Part shown: in pieces, positions 49,010-56,583 of the stretch | Numbering within the stretch: the first letter of the stretch is position 1 | How the letters are laid out: each line of letters begins with the position of its first letter | Assembly: GCF_008065375.1 (NCBI RefSeq) | Contig: NZ_VJYI01000001.1 | Location: 620,001-684,000 of the forward strand | Reading direction: 5' to 3' | Origin: Nonomuraea sp. SYSU D8015 | GTDB taxonomy: Bacteria > Actinomycetota > Actinomycetes > Streptosporangiales > Streptosporangiaceae | DNA: 64,000 bases | The notes under the pieces: model-generated | Told to the model about the DNA's origin: nothing | The model's database searches: none | What the model saw: the letters and a program-made list of their open reading frames with translations, nothing else | Position numbers and translations under genes: made by a program

Positions 49010-49087
49010 CGGGTCCTCTGATCACCGCGCGTCTACCTAACCGGGACAGGCGCGCGGCCGGTCGGGGCGTCCGCTCGGGCGATCACC
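49010..49087 (+). ncRNA. Intercistronic structured cassette, family 1 (copy 2), with 16-bp motif
   Basis: Closing stem TGATC/GATCA, hairpin CCGCGCGTCT/AGGCGCGCGG (49025-49057) and a CGG/CCG hairpin with loop TCGGGGCGT. Compared with copy 1 the middle hairpin has a wholly different sequence but still pairs, and its loop holds the motif GTCTACCTAACCGGGA (49031-49046). Confidence 0.55.
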
Positions 49088-49116
49088 AACACACAGAGAA
49101 AGGCGGTAGATCCGTC

Positions 49117-49386
49117 ATGCCCAAAGTCCTGATCTTCCCTTACCAGCGTCCCCAGAGCCGAGTTCCCGACGTGCGCGGCCTGGGCTGGGTGGCCCGTCGC
49201 GCCCTCATGATGCGGGCGTCATTCAAGCTGGAACGCCTGGAGAAGGGCACGAGCATCCTCATCGGCCAGACCTTCGACGGCGACGAGCGGACCAAGCTCA
49301 AGGCGCAGCTCCAGCAGATCAAGGCGGATCTCCGCGCTATCCGGAAGTACGCCAGCGATGGTTTCCCGGCTATCCGGGAGGTCTGA
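49117..49386 (+). CDS. Small basic phage protein
   Basis: 89 residues after ACACACAGAGAAAGGCGGTAG. Basic helices (RALMMRASFKLERLEKG, KLKAQLQQIKADLRAIRKYA). Directly precedes and is coupled to the DpdA-like gene. Confidence 0.58.
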   Translation: MPKVLIFPYQRPQSRVPDVRGLGWVARRALMMRASFKLERLEKGTSILIGQTFDGDERTKLKAQLQQIKADLRAIRKYASDGFPAIREV

Positions 49387-50160
49387 GTGCTCGCCCGATT
49401 TTTCTGCGGTGCCCCTGAGCTGAGCTGGGCAGAAGAGCACGGCGACATAGGGCCGTTGTTCATCAGCTTCAACCGCATTTCCCGGTTAAAGTTTCGGCCG
49501 ATCATCATCACCACGGATTTCGCTATCGACTCAGGCGGCTTCACACAGCTTTCCAAGGGCGGTTGGCCTGATGGCTGCGAAGAGCCCTACATCGCCGCGA
49601 TTCGCAGGCTCAAGCGGCACATCTGGAAGGGTGCGCAGCACCTTCAGTGGATTGCCCCGCAAGACTGGATGTGCGAGGAAGAGCAGCTAGCCAACACCGG
49701 CCTTACGGTGCTCGAACACCAGCAGCGCACCGTACAGAACTTCGTTCGCCTCACCGAACTTGCCCCCGATCTTCCATGGGCCATGGCGGTGCAGGGCACG
49801 AAACCGTCTGAGTATCTCCGCATTCTCGACATGTACGCGGATGCGGGAGTGGATCCCCACGCGCAGAAGATCGTCGGTGTCGGTTCGATCTGTCGTATTC
49901 AGCACACAGACCTGGCCGTAGAGATCATCGAGTCCTTGCACAATGCCGGGCTGCGGAAGCTGCACGGATTCGGGCTGAAGACTGAGGGGCTCGCAAAGGT
50001 CGGGCACCTTCTTACCTCCGCCGATTCGATGGCCTGGAGTGAGCACGCCCGGAAACAAAAGATCCGTCTCGACGGGTGTCCACACAAGCGGTGCGTCTCT
50101 TGCCCGAAGTACGCCAAGCAATGGCGGAACAGGCTCATCCAGCGCGGCCTAGCCGCTTAA
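49387..50160 (+). CDS. dpdA: DpdA-like tRNA-guanine transglycosylase-family DNA modification protein
   Basis: 257 residues from a GTG adjoining the previous stop, with CGGGAGGTCT upstream. Shows the TGT-superfamily motif AIDSGGFTQLSKGGW (DSGGF at 48-52), a second active-site candidate in IAPQDWMCEE, VGVGSICR, KLHGFGLKTEGLA and a closing Cys cluster (DGCPHKRCVSCPKY) for zinc. In phages with DpdA, guanine in DNA is exchanged for a 7-deazaguanine that blocks restriction enzymes. No preQ0 synthesis genes (folE, queC, queD, queE) are seen in this window, so the base would come from the host or from genes further right. Confidence 0.75.
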   Translation: MLARFFCGAPELSWAEEHGDIGPLFISFNRISRLKFRPIIITTDFAIDSGGFTQLSKGGWPDGCEEPYIAAIRRLKRHIWKGAQHLQWIAPQDWMCEEEQLANTGLTVLEHQQRTVQNFVRLTELAPDLPWAMAVQGTKPSEYLRILDMYADAGVDPHAQKIVGVGSICRIQHTDLAVEIIESLHNAGLRKLHGFGLKTEGLAKVGHLLTSADSMAWSEHARKQKIRLDGCPHKRCVSCPKYAKQWRNRLIQRGLAA

Positions 50161-50178
50161 CACAGAAAGGGGAAAGAA

Positions 50179-50424
50179 ATGACGGATCTCAAAGCCTGGC
50201 ATATGAACGTGCCGGAGCTGGGCGCGTGGAACGAGGTCGCGACCGGTGCATGGCAGCTACACAACTTCGGCAAGCAGCTCGACGACATCGCCTTTCAGGT
50301 GCTCAAGCAGGCGCGGCACTACCCGAAAGCCGCTGAGCAGGTGATCACTGGGCTGAACGAGCAGATTGCCCACCTGGTCAAGCTTCGTGACGACCTGACC
50401 GCGTTCAACCAGAACCAGCGCTAG
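50179..50424 (+). CDS. Small helical protein
   Basis: 81 residues after CACAGAAAGGGGAAAG. Helical (LDDIAFQVLKQARHYPKAAEQVI). Unknown function. Confidence 0.56.
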   Translation: MTDLKAWHMNVPELGAWNEVATGAWQLHNFGKQLDDIAFQVLKQARHYPKAAEQVITGLNEQIAHLVKLRDDLTAFNQNQR

Positions 50425-50456
50425 CCCCTACCCAATCACACAGAAAGAGGGAAGTA

Positions 50457-50975
50457 ATGCCCTTCGACAACCCCTCCCTTCTCGTCACCTTCGTTGGTGA
50501 GGGTGAGCACCGGCACGAAGAGCTGGAGTTCGACCTGCTTGACGTCGAGCTGGCGGAGCTGCAAGACGAGATCCGGAAGGCCATTGGGCCGTGCTACACG
50601 ATCGAGACGGACGACGACGACTGGGAAGGCGTTGCCGTCGCAGAGGCGGCGTCGGCGCACGACCTGTGGCAGCTCGCCCGGACGGCTCACAAGCTGGACT
50701 ATTCGGAGGCGTTCTTGGCCTGGGTGGCGCACGTCCGGCCCTACAGCATCCGCAGCCTAAACCTGGAGGAGGCGGTTGAGGATTTCGGCAAGGAGTTCGT
50801 CGGAGCTTTCGAGAACTTCGAGGCGTACGGGCGTGACTCGCTGGCGGATGAGATCTTGCGCTTCCCGGCGCTGGATACGTTCTTCGACTTCGAGGGGTAC
50901 GGCGAATGGCTGGCTTCCGACTACACATCGGTTGACCTGAACGCGGGCGGCTTCGCGCTGTTCAGGAAGGTCTGA
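50457..50975 (+). CDS. ArdA-like antirestriction protein
   Basis: 172 residues, strongly acidic. The C-terminal domain (AFENFEAYGRDSLADEILRF..., FFDFEGYGEWLASDYTSVDLNAGGFALFR) follows ArdA-type DNA mimics, and the middle has YTIETDDDDWEG and HDLWQLARTAHKL. ArdA proteins imitate B-form DNA and block type I restriction enzymes. Similar length to known members. It sits two genes from the DpdA-like gene, giving the phage two anti-restriction strategies. Confidence 0.66.
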   Translation: MPFDNPSLLVTFVGEGEHRHEELEFDLLDVELAELQDEIRKAIGPCYTIETDDDDWEGVAVAEAASAHDLWQLARTAHKLDYSEAFLAWVAHVRPYSIRSLNLEEAVEDFGKEFVGAFENFEAYGRDSLADEILRFPALDTFFDFEGYGEWLASDYTSVDLNAGGFALFRKV

Positions 50976-50979
50976 GGCC

Positions 50980-51351
50980 ATGGCCAACAAGGTCATTCGC
51001 AAGTCTGACGGTGCGCGCGGCCAGTGGGTCTTGCGGGCTCAGCCGCAGAATCACTCCATCTACGAGTGGCACGACACTCAGCCGATGTTCGCCCAAGAGA
51101 TCCTTCCTCATAGCGATGTGGCCGACCCGCACGACCGCGAGGGCGGGCGCTGGGGGCAGGTGGCGGAGCTGGCGCAGGCTGCTTCTGGCGCGGCCGGAGT
51201 GCTGGGCGAGATCGCCGCACACTGCATGAACGGCGGTTGGTACAACGAGACGGAGCGGGACGCCAAGCGGCAGCTTGAGCGGCTGGAGCACATCACGGCT
51301 CTGATGCGCGAGCGCGTAGAGGCTGCGTGCTGTACCGGGCGCAATCGCTGA
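50980..51351 (+). CDS. Hypothetical phage protein
   Basis: 123 residues, four bases after the previous stop. C-terminal helices (WGQVAELAQAASGAAGVLGEIAAHC). Function unknown. Confidence 0.57.
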   Translation: MANKVIRKSDGARGQWVLRAQPQNHSIYEWHDTQPMFAQEILPHSDVADPHDREGGRWGQVAELAQAASGAAGVLGEIAAHCMNGGWYNETERDAKRQLERLEHITALMRERVEAACCTGRNR

Positions 51352-51361
51352 AGGTCTGACC

Positions 51362-51402
51362 GGGGTTGACTCCTAGAATCGAGTAGAGCTGGAGTCAACC
51401 CC
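51362..51402 (+). promoter_or_regulatory. Perfect 12-bp inverted repeat, operator or terminator
   Basis: GGGGTTGACTCC and GGAGTCAACCCC with a 17-base spacer containing ATCGAGTAG, also present in the promoter operator at 39577-39606. It lies 14 bases before a gene that looks like a ribbon-helix-helix regulator. No U-run follows. Confidence 0.62.
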
Positions 51403-51416
51403 GATCGGAGTACACC

Positions 51417-51752
51417 ATGGCGTATTCAACGAGCATGTACCTGCCCGTCACAGTCATCAAAGCAATGAACGAGAAAGCGGAGAAGAGCGGCCTTACCCTA
51501 TCCGCTGTTGCGGCGGCTCTCGTAACGAGAGCACGGAGGGGCGAACTTCCCGCCGAGTTTCTCATTCCCCCGAAATTCGAGCGGGGCGAGACCAAGAAAA
51601 CCCAGAACGTCTACCTTTCAGACGATGTCTGGACGGAGGGCGAAGGCGCTGCAATAATTCCTGAAAAGGACCGCCCGCGATTCGTTACGGCGCTGATGTA
51701 CGCCTACTCGCGGTGCCTGGTAGACGTGCAGCTAACCGTCACCATTACCTAA
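51417..51752 (+). CDS. Putative duplicated ribbon-helix-helix protein
   Basis: 111 residues. Two similar halves, each a short strand followed by two helices: MYLPVTVIKAMNEKAEKSGLTLSAVAAALV and VYLSDDVWTEGEGAAIIPEKDRPRFVTALMYAY. This is the pattern of fused Arc/MetJ-like DNA-binding domains. The inverted repeat just upstream could be its operator. Confidence 0.52.
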   Translation: MAYSTSMYLPVTVIKAMNEKAEKSGLTLSAVAAALVTRARRGELPAEFLIPPKFERGETKKTQNVYLSDDVWTEGEGAAIIPEKDRPRFVTALMYAYSRCLVDVQLTVTIT

Positions 51753-51778
51753 CACACACAGAAAGAGTAGCGGAGCAT

Positions 51779-52576
51779 ATGAAGGACCGGGAAAGCATCG
51801 AGAAGCGGGCACAGGCCATCCTTGCCAAGGCCGAATCCGCAGCCAAGCTCGGCAACCATGAGGAGGCGCAGACATATTTCGCTGCCCTCTCTGAGATGTT
51901 CCACAAGTACGACCTTGACGCGGCAGCGCTGAAGCCGGAGACGGAGGCGGGCCGCAAGGCAATCAACATCGTCACGTACTCCTTCCAGGTGTCCAACCAA
52001 GGCCAGCACGGGCGCGAGCGCGTTGAGGCTCTGTACGAATTCATCTGGGCCATGGGCTGCGCCGCCTCCGTGTGGGGCTGCAAGCGCAACACCTACGGTG
52101 CGCCGATCCGCTTCGAGGTGCTCGGGCCGGATGACGTTATGGAGCGGCTCAAGGTCCTGATCCCGGCTCTTCTGCTCCAGATGGACGCAGCGGCCAGCCA
52201 GTCGGCGAAGGCGTACCGGGAGCGCGAGCGGAAGGGGATGGAGTGGTTCTACCGCGACTATCCAGGCGAGCTGGCGTACAAGGTCAAGATCTGGTACCGG
52301 TCCGTCATCGTCGGCTACGGCAAGGGCGTAGCGCAGAAGGTATACGAGCGCATGCAGGTCATCCAGGAGGAGGCGGCAGGCACCGGCAAGGACCTGGTCT
52401 TGCTGGACCGCAGGACCGCCGTTGAGAAGGCGTACGAGGAACTCTGGCCGGACCTCAAGCAGATGCGCGAGATCAAGACTCGTGCTGACGCCGTGGAGGA
52501 AGGGCGCAAGCTCGGGCGAGCGGCCGACCTGGGAGACCAGCGTCTCGGTAACGAGCGCACGAGCATCACTGCTTAG
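51779..52576 (+). CDS. DUF2786 phage protein
   Basis: 265 residues after ACACACACAGAAAGAG. N-terminal DUF2786 helices (KRAQAILAKAESAAKLGNHEEAQTYFAALSEMFHKYDLD), then an alpha/beta domain with IWAMGCAASVWGCKRN and a long helical C-terminus. Widespread in actinophages, role unknown. Confidence 0.75.
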   Translation: MKDRESIEKRAQAILAKAESAAKLGNHEEAQTYFAALSEMFHKYDLDAAALKPETEAGRKAINIVTYSFQVSNQGQHGRERVEALYEFIWAMGCAASVWGCKRNTYGAPIRFEVLGPDDVMERLKVLIPALLLQMDAAASQSAKAYRERERKGMEWFYRDYPGELAYKVKIWYRSVIVGYGKGVAQKVYERMQVIQEEAAGTGKDLVLLDRRTAVEKAYEELWPDLKQMREIKTRADAVEEGRKLGRAADLGDQRLGNERTSITA

Positions 52577-52656
52577 CCGGATTCGTGTCGGGGCGGCGTC
52601 CTACGATGGGGCGTCGCCTCTCTTCTTCCCCGAAATGCAGCAGATCAGGAGCAGAT

Positions 52657-53166
52657 ATGAGCACCCCCGACGAGGGCTACGACGAGCCGCGCGAGCCGAT
52701 CGCCTGGAGCACTTACCACATCCACGGCACCGATGACGCAGCCGAGATGCACTGGGCCACGAACGACGATGAGGACACCGGATACCCCGGCGTTCACGCG
52801 CAGGACACCTACCGCTTCCAGCGGAACGAGCGCGGCACCGCGATTCAGCAAGCCGTCCGGCAGGCGGGCGGCGGCTCACGTCAGGGTGTCGGCCACAAGG
52901 TGTCGGTCTTCATCAACGGCGAGGAGTACAAGGGCGGCAAGGATTACCAGCCGACTCCGCCCCCGAAAACCTCTGTGCCGCTGGCGTCGGCGGAGATCGA
53001 CAAGGATGCGTACTCCGGTTCTCCCGCAATTCGCTTCATGGTCCGCGACATGATCGGCAACGCTCACGGCCAGCTCGTCAGCCTGGAAGTGGCGATGAAG
53101 TTGCACGAGGAGCTGGGCCGCGCGATCCAGGAGGCGCAGCGGCAGCAGCGGGAGAGTGGCGAATGA
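52657..53166 (+). CDS. Hypothetical phage protein
   Basis: 169 residues; ATG after CAGGAGCAGAT (no start-associated motif from here to 54.5 kb). Acidic N-terminus, central beta strands, helical C-terminus (MKLHEELGRAIQEAQRQQRE). Confidence 0.57.
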   Translation: MSTPDEGYDEPREPIAWSTYHIHGTDDAAEMHWATNDDEDTGYPGVHAQDTYRFQRNERGTAIQQAVRQAGGGSRQGVGHKVSVFINGEEYKGGKDYQPTPPPKTSVPLASAEIDKDAYSGSPAIRFMVRDMIGNAHGQLVSLEVAMKLHEELGRAIQEAQRQQRESGE

Positions 53167-53354
53167 GCTACAGCAGCGCAGGACCGAATTACACCCCCTA
53201 CCTTGAGGCCAACGCGATTCTCGCAGCGCAGGAAAACGACCGTGAAGAGGTGCGCCGGATACTGCGGGAGATGCTGCCCGGCGAGCGCGAGCGGCTCGCG
53301 GATGCATGCGATGTGCTGAGAAACCAGATCGAATACATGAGGGGCGAAGAGTGA
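53163..53354 (+). CDS. 63-residue helical protein
   Basis: Overlaps both neighbours by four bases. Acidic/basic helix (NDREEVRRILREMLPGERERLADACDVLR). Confidence 0.55.
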   Translation: MSYSSAGPNYTPYLEANAILAAQENDREEVRRILREMLPGERERLADACDVLRNQIEYMRGEE

Positions 53355-53635
53355 ACAAGATTCACCGAAGTGTCATCACGTCGGCTCTGGATAATGCGGG
53401 CGTCGATACGACCGCCGAAATTCTCGACACCTACGAGACGCCTACCGAGCGGAGCGGATTCGGGATCGAATTTAAGTCGCACGGAGACGCCGCCAAGTTC
53501 TTCGTCGGCCTCGGAATGTACCTCTACAACGGGGAGGACGAGGACCGCGCTTACGAGCTGGCGGAGGCTATGGCCACCGGCTACACGGCCCGAAGCCAGG
53601 TCTACTTCTTCCCCGGCTGGGAGCTGGAGGACTGA
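53351..53635 (+). CDS. Hypothetical phage protein
   Basis: 94 residues from a GTG in a GTGA overlap. Contains GIEFKSHGDAAKFFVGLGMYLYNGEDEDRAYELAEA. Unknown function. Confidence 0.55.
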   Translation: MNKIHRSVITSALDNAGVDTTAEILDTYETPTERSGFGIEFKSHGDAAKFFVGLGMYLYNGEDEDRAYELAEAMATGYTARSQVYFFPGWELED

Positions 53636-54232
53636 ATGAGCGGACATGGAGAGCACCAAATCTGGGCAGCCGAGACGGTCACCAACTGCCCGAAGTGCGA
53701 CACCAAGGACATTCGGTCCGGCCCTGATCCCGAGATCTTGGGATGCCCGGCGTGCAACATAGCCTGGCGAAAGGGCACAGAGCTGTTCGTCTGCACCTGC
53801 GGCGGCTTCCTCGGTGACAACGACCAGGCCATCATGCACGCCCGCGAAAACGGCGTCTGCGAGACGTGCCTGGGCACGGGCGAGGCAACGCCGATGGGCG
53901 GGCCGCACGGCACTTGCACCTCGTGCGCCGGTAGTGGCGTTGGGTACTACGGAATCGAGGAGACGGTGACGCTCCAGGTCGTTCTCAAGGTCCGGAGAAG
54001 CGACATCAGGCCGAACAGCGACACCAACCAGCCCGCCGAATTCATCCGCAACGAATTCGCGACGCGAGCGCGGCGGATCCTCAGCGGGCAGTACCCGCCT
54101 GGTGATCCATGGGACGGCGTAGTCGTCGGCACCATTGGTCCGGCTGGTCGTTCGCTCACGATCTACACGGGCCGCGTGGCTGACGTGAAGGTGATGACTA
54201 ACGAGATCAAGGCGGAGGACGCGGCGAAGTGA
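53636..54232 (+). CDS. DnaJ-like zinc-finger phage protein
   Basis: 198 residues. Cys pairs CPKC, CPAC and CTCG, then CETCLGTG and CTSCAGSG, close to the CxxCxGxG repeats of DnaJ zinc fingers. C-terminal beta domain. Lacks a J domain. Could bind unfolded protein or nucleic acid. Confidence 0.65.
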   Translation: MSGHGEHQIWAAETVTNCPKCDTKDIRSGPDPEILGCPACNIAWRKGTELFVCTCGGFLGDNDQAIMHARENGVCETCLGTGEATPMGGPHGTCTSCAGSGVGYYGIEETVTLQVVLKVRRSDIRPNSDTNQPAEFIRNEFATRARRILSGQYPPGDPWDGVVVGTIGPAGRSLTIYTGRVADVKVMTNEIKAEDAAK

Positions 54233-54480
54233 CGTACTACGGATTCCCCGAAATCCTGGAGAAGGCGGCGGCCGACAAGGGCGTGACGACGGATGACCTC
54301 AAGGGGCAGCACGTCAGGGTGACGGTGGAGCTGGCGGAAGGCGACACGGCGGTGATCACCGGCAGTACGAAGAAGGAGTGGGTCGGGCCGGGCAAGGTCA
54401 CCTACGTGTTCTGGCCGGATGGTGGAGTCGGTGAGGACGTCATCGAAGGCGCAACCTACAGGCGGAAGCCGGGTTACTGA
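54229..54480 (+). CDS. Small hypothetical protein
   Basis: 83 residues from a GTG overlapping the previous stop. Beta-rich (HVRVTVELAEGDTAVITGSTKKEWVG). Unknown function. Confidence 0.55.
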   Translation: MTYYGFPEILEKAAADKGVTTDDLKGQHVRVTVELAEGDTAVITGSTKKEWVGPGKVTYVFWPDGGVGEDVIEGATYRRKPGY

Positions 54481-54558
54481 GCACTCGCCTTTGTCGCCCG
54501 AATTCGGGGCGGGCGGCATTGGGGTCTGCTCAGGACACACAGAGACGGGAGAAAGAAC

Positions 54559-54948
54559 GTGGCGATACACGGTAACTACGGCCAGCGCGGTGACGCTATG
54601 GACTGGGCCTTCGCTCAGATCCGGGCGGGCAAGGGAATGCGCCCGAATGAGCGGCTCGTGCTGCTCACCATGACGGCACACGCCGTGCGGGCGACCTTCG
54701 ACGGTGACGGCTACAACTGGATAGAGGTGCCGGAGCTGGTGGAGCTGACGGGCCTGACGGAGCTGTTCCTGTCCATGGTGTTCAGGGACCTCACACAGCG
54801 CGGCCTGGTGGAGTGGGGCCTGCCCAGCACGCCGTACAAGTATCGCACGGACCAAATGCTCGGCATCCCGGAAGGAGTGCGGCTGCGGATATCTCGGGCT
54901 GCCTTCGAGACGATCAACGTGCCTGAGGAGGCTCTGCGCTATGCGTGA
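54559..54948 (+). CDS. Winged-helix-like phage protein
   Basis: 129 residues from a GTG after ACACACAGAGACGGGAG. RPNERLVLLTMTAHAVRATFDGDGYNWIEVPELVELTGLTELFLSMVFRDLTQRGLVEW is a winged-helix pattern of the kind found in replication-initiator N-domains. DNA-binding role likely. Confidence 0.58.
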   Translation: MAIHGNYGQRGDAMDWAFAQIRAGKGMRPNERLVLLTMTAHAVRATFDGDGYNWIEVPELVELTGLTELFLSMVFRDLTQRGLVEWGLPSTPYKYRTDQMLGIPEGVRLRISRAAFETINVPEEALRYA

Positions 54949-55462
54949 GCGCAAAATCATCGAGCTGTTCGATGACGGTACACAGATTTATGACTGGGAC
55001 TGGTGGAAGCGGAATTACATCGCAAATCAGAGCCGAGTTTTCCGGGGCGACGCAACGGAGTACGAGCGGGAGTTCTGGGGTAAGGCCGTCTACTACGTTC
55101 GCGAGGTCGGTTCCCCGGTACTCTCTCCGGCGCTGAAGCTTCGCTGGAAGGCGATTCTGAAGACACCGTCTGAGCCGTGGAACAACGATTACGCCTGGTT
55201 CGAGGACGAGAACGGGAACAACTACGCATATAACGGCGAGGTTCTGAGCTTCTCCTACAACCCCGAATTCGAGTGCGAGGTGCCTCCGGTCGCGGTCCTG
55301 GACGGTCCCCTGACGCGCGAGATCCTGCGGGCGTGGTCGAAATGGTTCTTCGGTCCGGCCTACCACGTGACCAGAGCCACGCAGTGCGATCACGGATACA
55401 GGCTGAGCGACTCGTGCCCTGGCTGCGATGCCGACGAGGAGAGGATGAGGAAGAGCGCATGA
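54941..55462 (+). CDS. Hypothetical phage protein with zinc-like tail
   Basis: 173 residues. Aromatic-rich body (YDWDWWKRNYIANQ, EFWGKAVYYVREVG) and C-terminal QCDHGYRLSDSCPGCDADEE zinc cluster. Unknown function. Confidence 0.57.
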   Translation: MRERKIIELFDDGTQIYDWDWWKRNYIANQSRVFRGDATEYEREFWGKAVYYVREVGSPVLSPALKLRWKAILKTPSEPWNNDYAWFEDENGNNYAYNGEVLSFSYNPEFECEVPPVAVLDGPLTREILRAWSKWFFGPAYHVTRATQCDHGYRLSDSCPGCDADEERMRKSA

Positions 55463-55872
55463 GCGAGAACCTCAAGCAGAAGATCGTGTACGCCTACGTG
55501 GAGCATGGGGACTTCGAGCCTCACGGGCTGCTGGTGCGTGCGTCGCTGGGCGGCGTGACGACCATGACGGTGGCCGCGTACCTGGACGAGCTGACCGACG
55601 GCGACATCTACGTTCGGGACGGCAAGCCCATGGGGAACGCCCAGTACTGGTACAAGGGCATCGGCGATCTGGACCTCATCCCGGTTACTTTCGAGGCGGA
55701 GAACGCACTCCACGAGGGCGGCGACACGGGGGCGAAGATCACCATGAAGACCGCCGACGGCATGGTGGTTCAGCACTGGTACGCGTGGGGCATGGCCGTC
55801 ATGACGCGGGGGCCGCTCGGTCAGGCGATCCCGGACCCTAGGCCGATCGTAGTTGTGAAGGAGAGCGAATGA
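55459..55872 (+). CDS. Hypothetical phage protein
   Basis: 137 residues, ATGA overlap with the previous gene. Beta-rich with paired Trp (QYWYKGIGDLDL, QHWYAWGMAV). Unknown function. Confidence 0.56.
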   Translation: MSENLKQKIVYAYVEHGDFEPHGLLVRASLGGVTTMTVAAYLDELTDGDIYVRDGKPMGNAQYWYKGIGDLDLIPVTFEAENALHEGGDTGAKITMKTADGMVVQHWYAWGMAVMTRGPLGQAIPDPRPIVVVKESE

Positions 55873-56189
55873 ATCCGCGCGGGTACGAGAGCACCGACGC
55901 CGTCAGGGACGCCCGGCACATCCGGGATTATCTGGGAGCGGAGTGGGACGTCACGGTAGACGCCTTGACCCTCCTCCCGAAAATTCCGGAAGGGGAGACG
56001 GCCGAGCACCTCTACGCCCTGGCGTTCTGCTACGAGGCGGGCGAGAACGTCTACCAGGTCAGGTACGGCCCCTTGGAGCGGCCAAGAGACCACATGCTGC
56101 TCTACAGCAAGTCGGGCCAGGCGGATGTGATGGCTCACTATCTCGAACGCATGGAGAGCTACGTTAACAGCCCTGAAGGCGGCATCTGA
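55869..56189 (+). CDS. Hypothetical phage protein
   Basis: 106 residues, overlaps the previous gene by four bases. Alpha/beta (HLYALAFCYEAGENVYQVRYGPLER). Unknown function. Confidence 0.56.
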   Translation: MNPRGYESTDAVRDARHIRDYLGAEWDVTVDALTLLPKIPEGETAEHLYALAFCYEAGENVYQVRYGPLERPRDHMLLYSKSGQADVMAHYLERMESYVNSPEGGI

Positions 56190-56210
56190 GCAAGTGATGG
56201 ACGGCGGGTA

Positions 56211-56243
56211 AGATCCTTGCGAGAGTCGGACGAACGAGGATCT
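56211..56243 (+). promoter_or_regulatory. Hairpin overlapping a ribosome binding site
   Basis: AGATCCT and AGGATCT around 19 bases; the second arm holds the GAGGAT of the next gene, five bases before its ATG. Similar in layout to the leader at 37255-37289. Confidence 0.5.
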
Positions 56244-56248
56244 ACCGC

Positions 56249-56503
56249 ATGCCTACTCGCAGGGTCGTACATTCCACCACGACGGGCGACCGGCCAGCCG
56301 ACGAGGGCCGGGACGTCGTACCTACCTGGGACGAGTACAGGCGTCCGTACTCGCTCGACTGGGTGAAGTCGCGAGGCAAACTGGACAGCCACATCAAGAT
56401 CTCTCCCGAACTTCGGCAACGTGCCCAGGAGGAGTGTGCGAGCAGGGGGTTACGGCTGATCGACTATGTGATCATCGACGAGCACACGGTCTACATCCCT
56501 TAA
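56249..56503 (+). CDS. Small hypothetical protein, last gene of rightward operon
   Basis: 84 residues. Basic N-terminus, DSHIKISPELRQRAQEECASRGLRLIDYVIIDE in the C-terminal half. Followed by a strong terminator. Confidence 0.56.
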   Translation: MPTRRVVHSTTTGDRPADEGRDVVPTWDEYRRPYSLDWVKSRGKLDSHIKISPELRQRAQEECASRGLRLIDYVIIDEHTVYIP

Positions 56504-56506
56504 CTC

Positions 56507-56538
56507 AAAAGCCCTCGGCTGACGCCGGGGGCTTTTTT
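56507..56538. terminator. Strong terminator of the rightward operon
   Basis: AAAAGCCCTCGGC and GCCGGGGGCTTTT arms, four-base loop, six T residues at the end. Confidence 0.92.
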
Positions 56539-56583
56539 GTTGCTCAAACGCGGTTCCACCGCATTTCCCTATGATCCCAGTTA

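Larger units (their letters stand above)
40715..54555 (+). repeat. Start-associated extended Shine-Dalgarno motif (17 copies)
   Basis: Consensus CACACAGAAAGGCGGTAG, ending 2-10 bases before start codons. Approximate copy positions: 40715, 41071, 41501, 42794, 43724, 45216, 45880, 46493, 46771, 47163, 47439, 48018, 49090, 50160, 50436, 51753 and 54537. The core AGAAAGGCGGT matches the complement of the 16S rRNA 3' end (AGAAAGGAGGT) at all but one conserved position. Genes joined by 4-base overlaps lack it. It extends about eight bases upstream of what ribosome binding alone would need. Confidence 0.88.
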
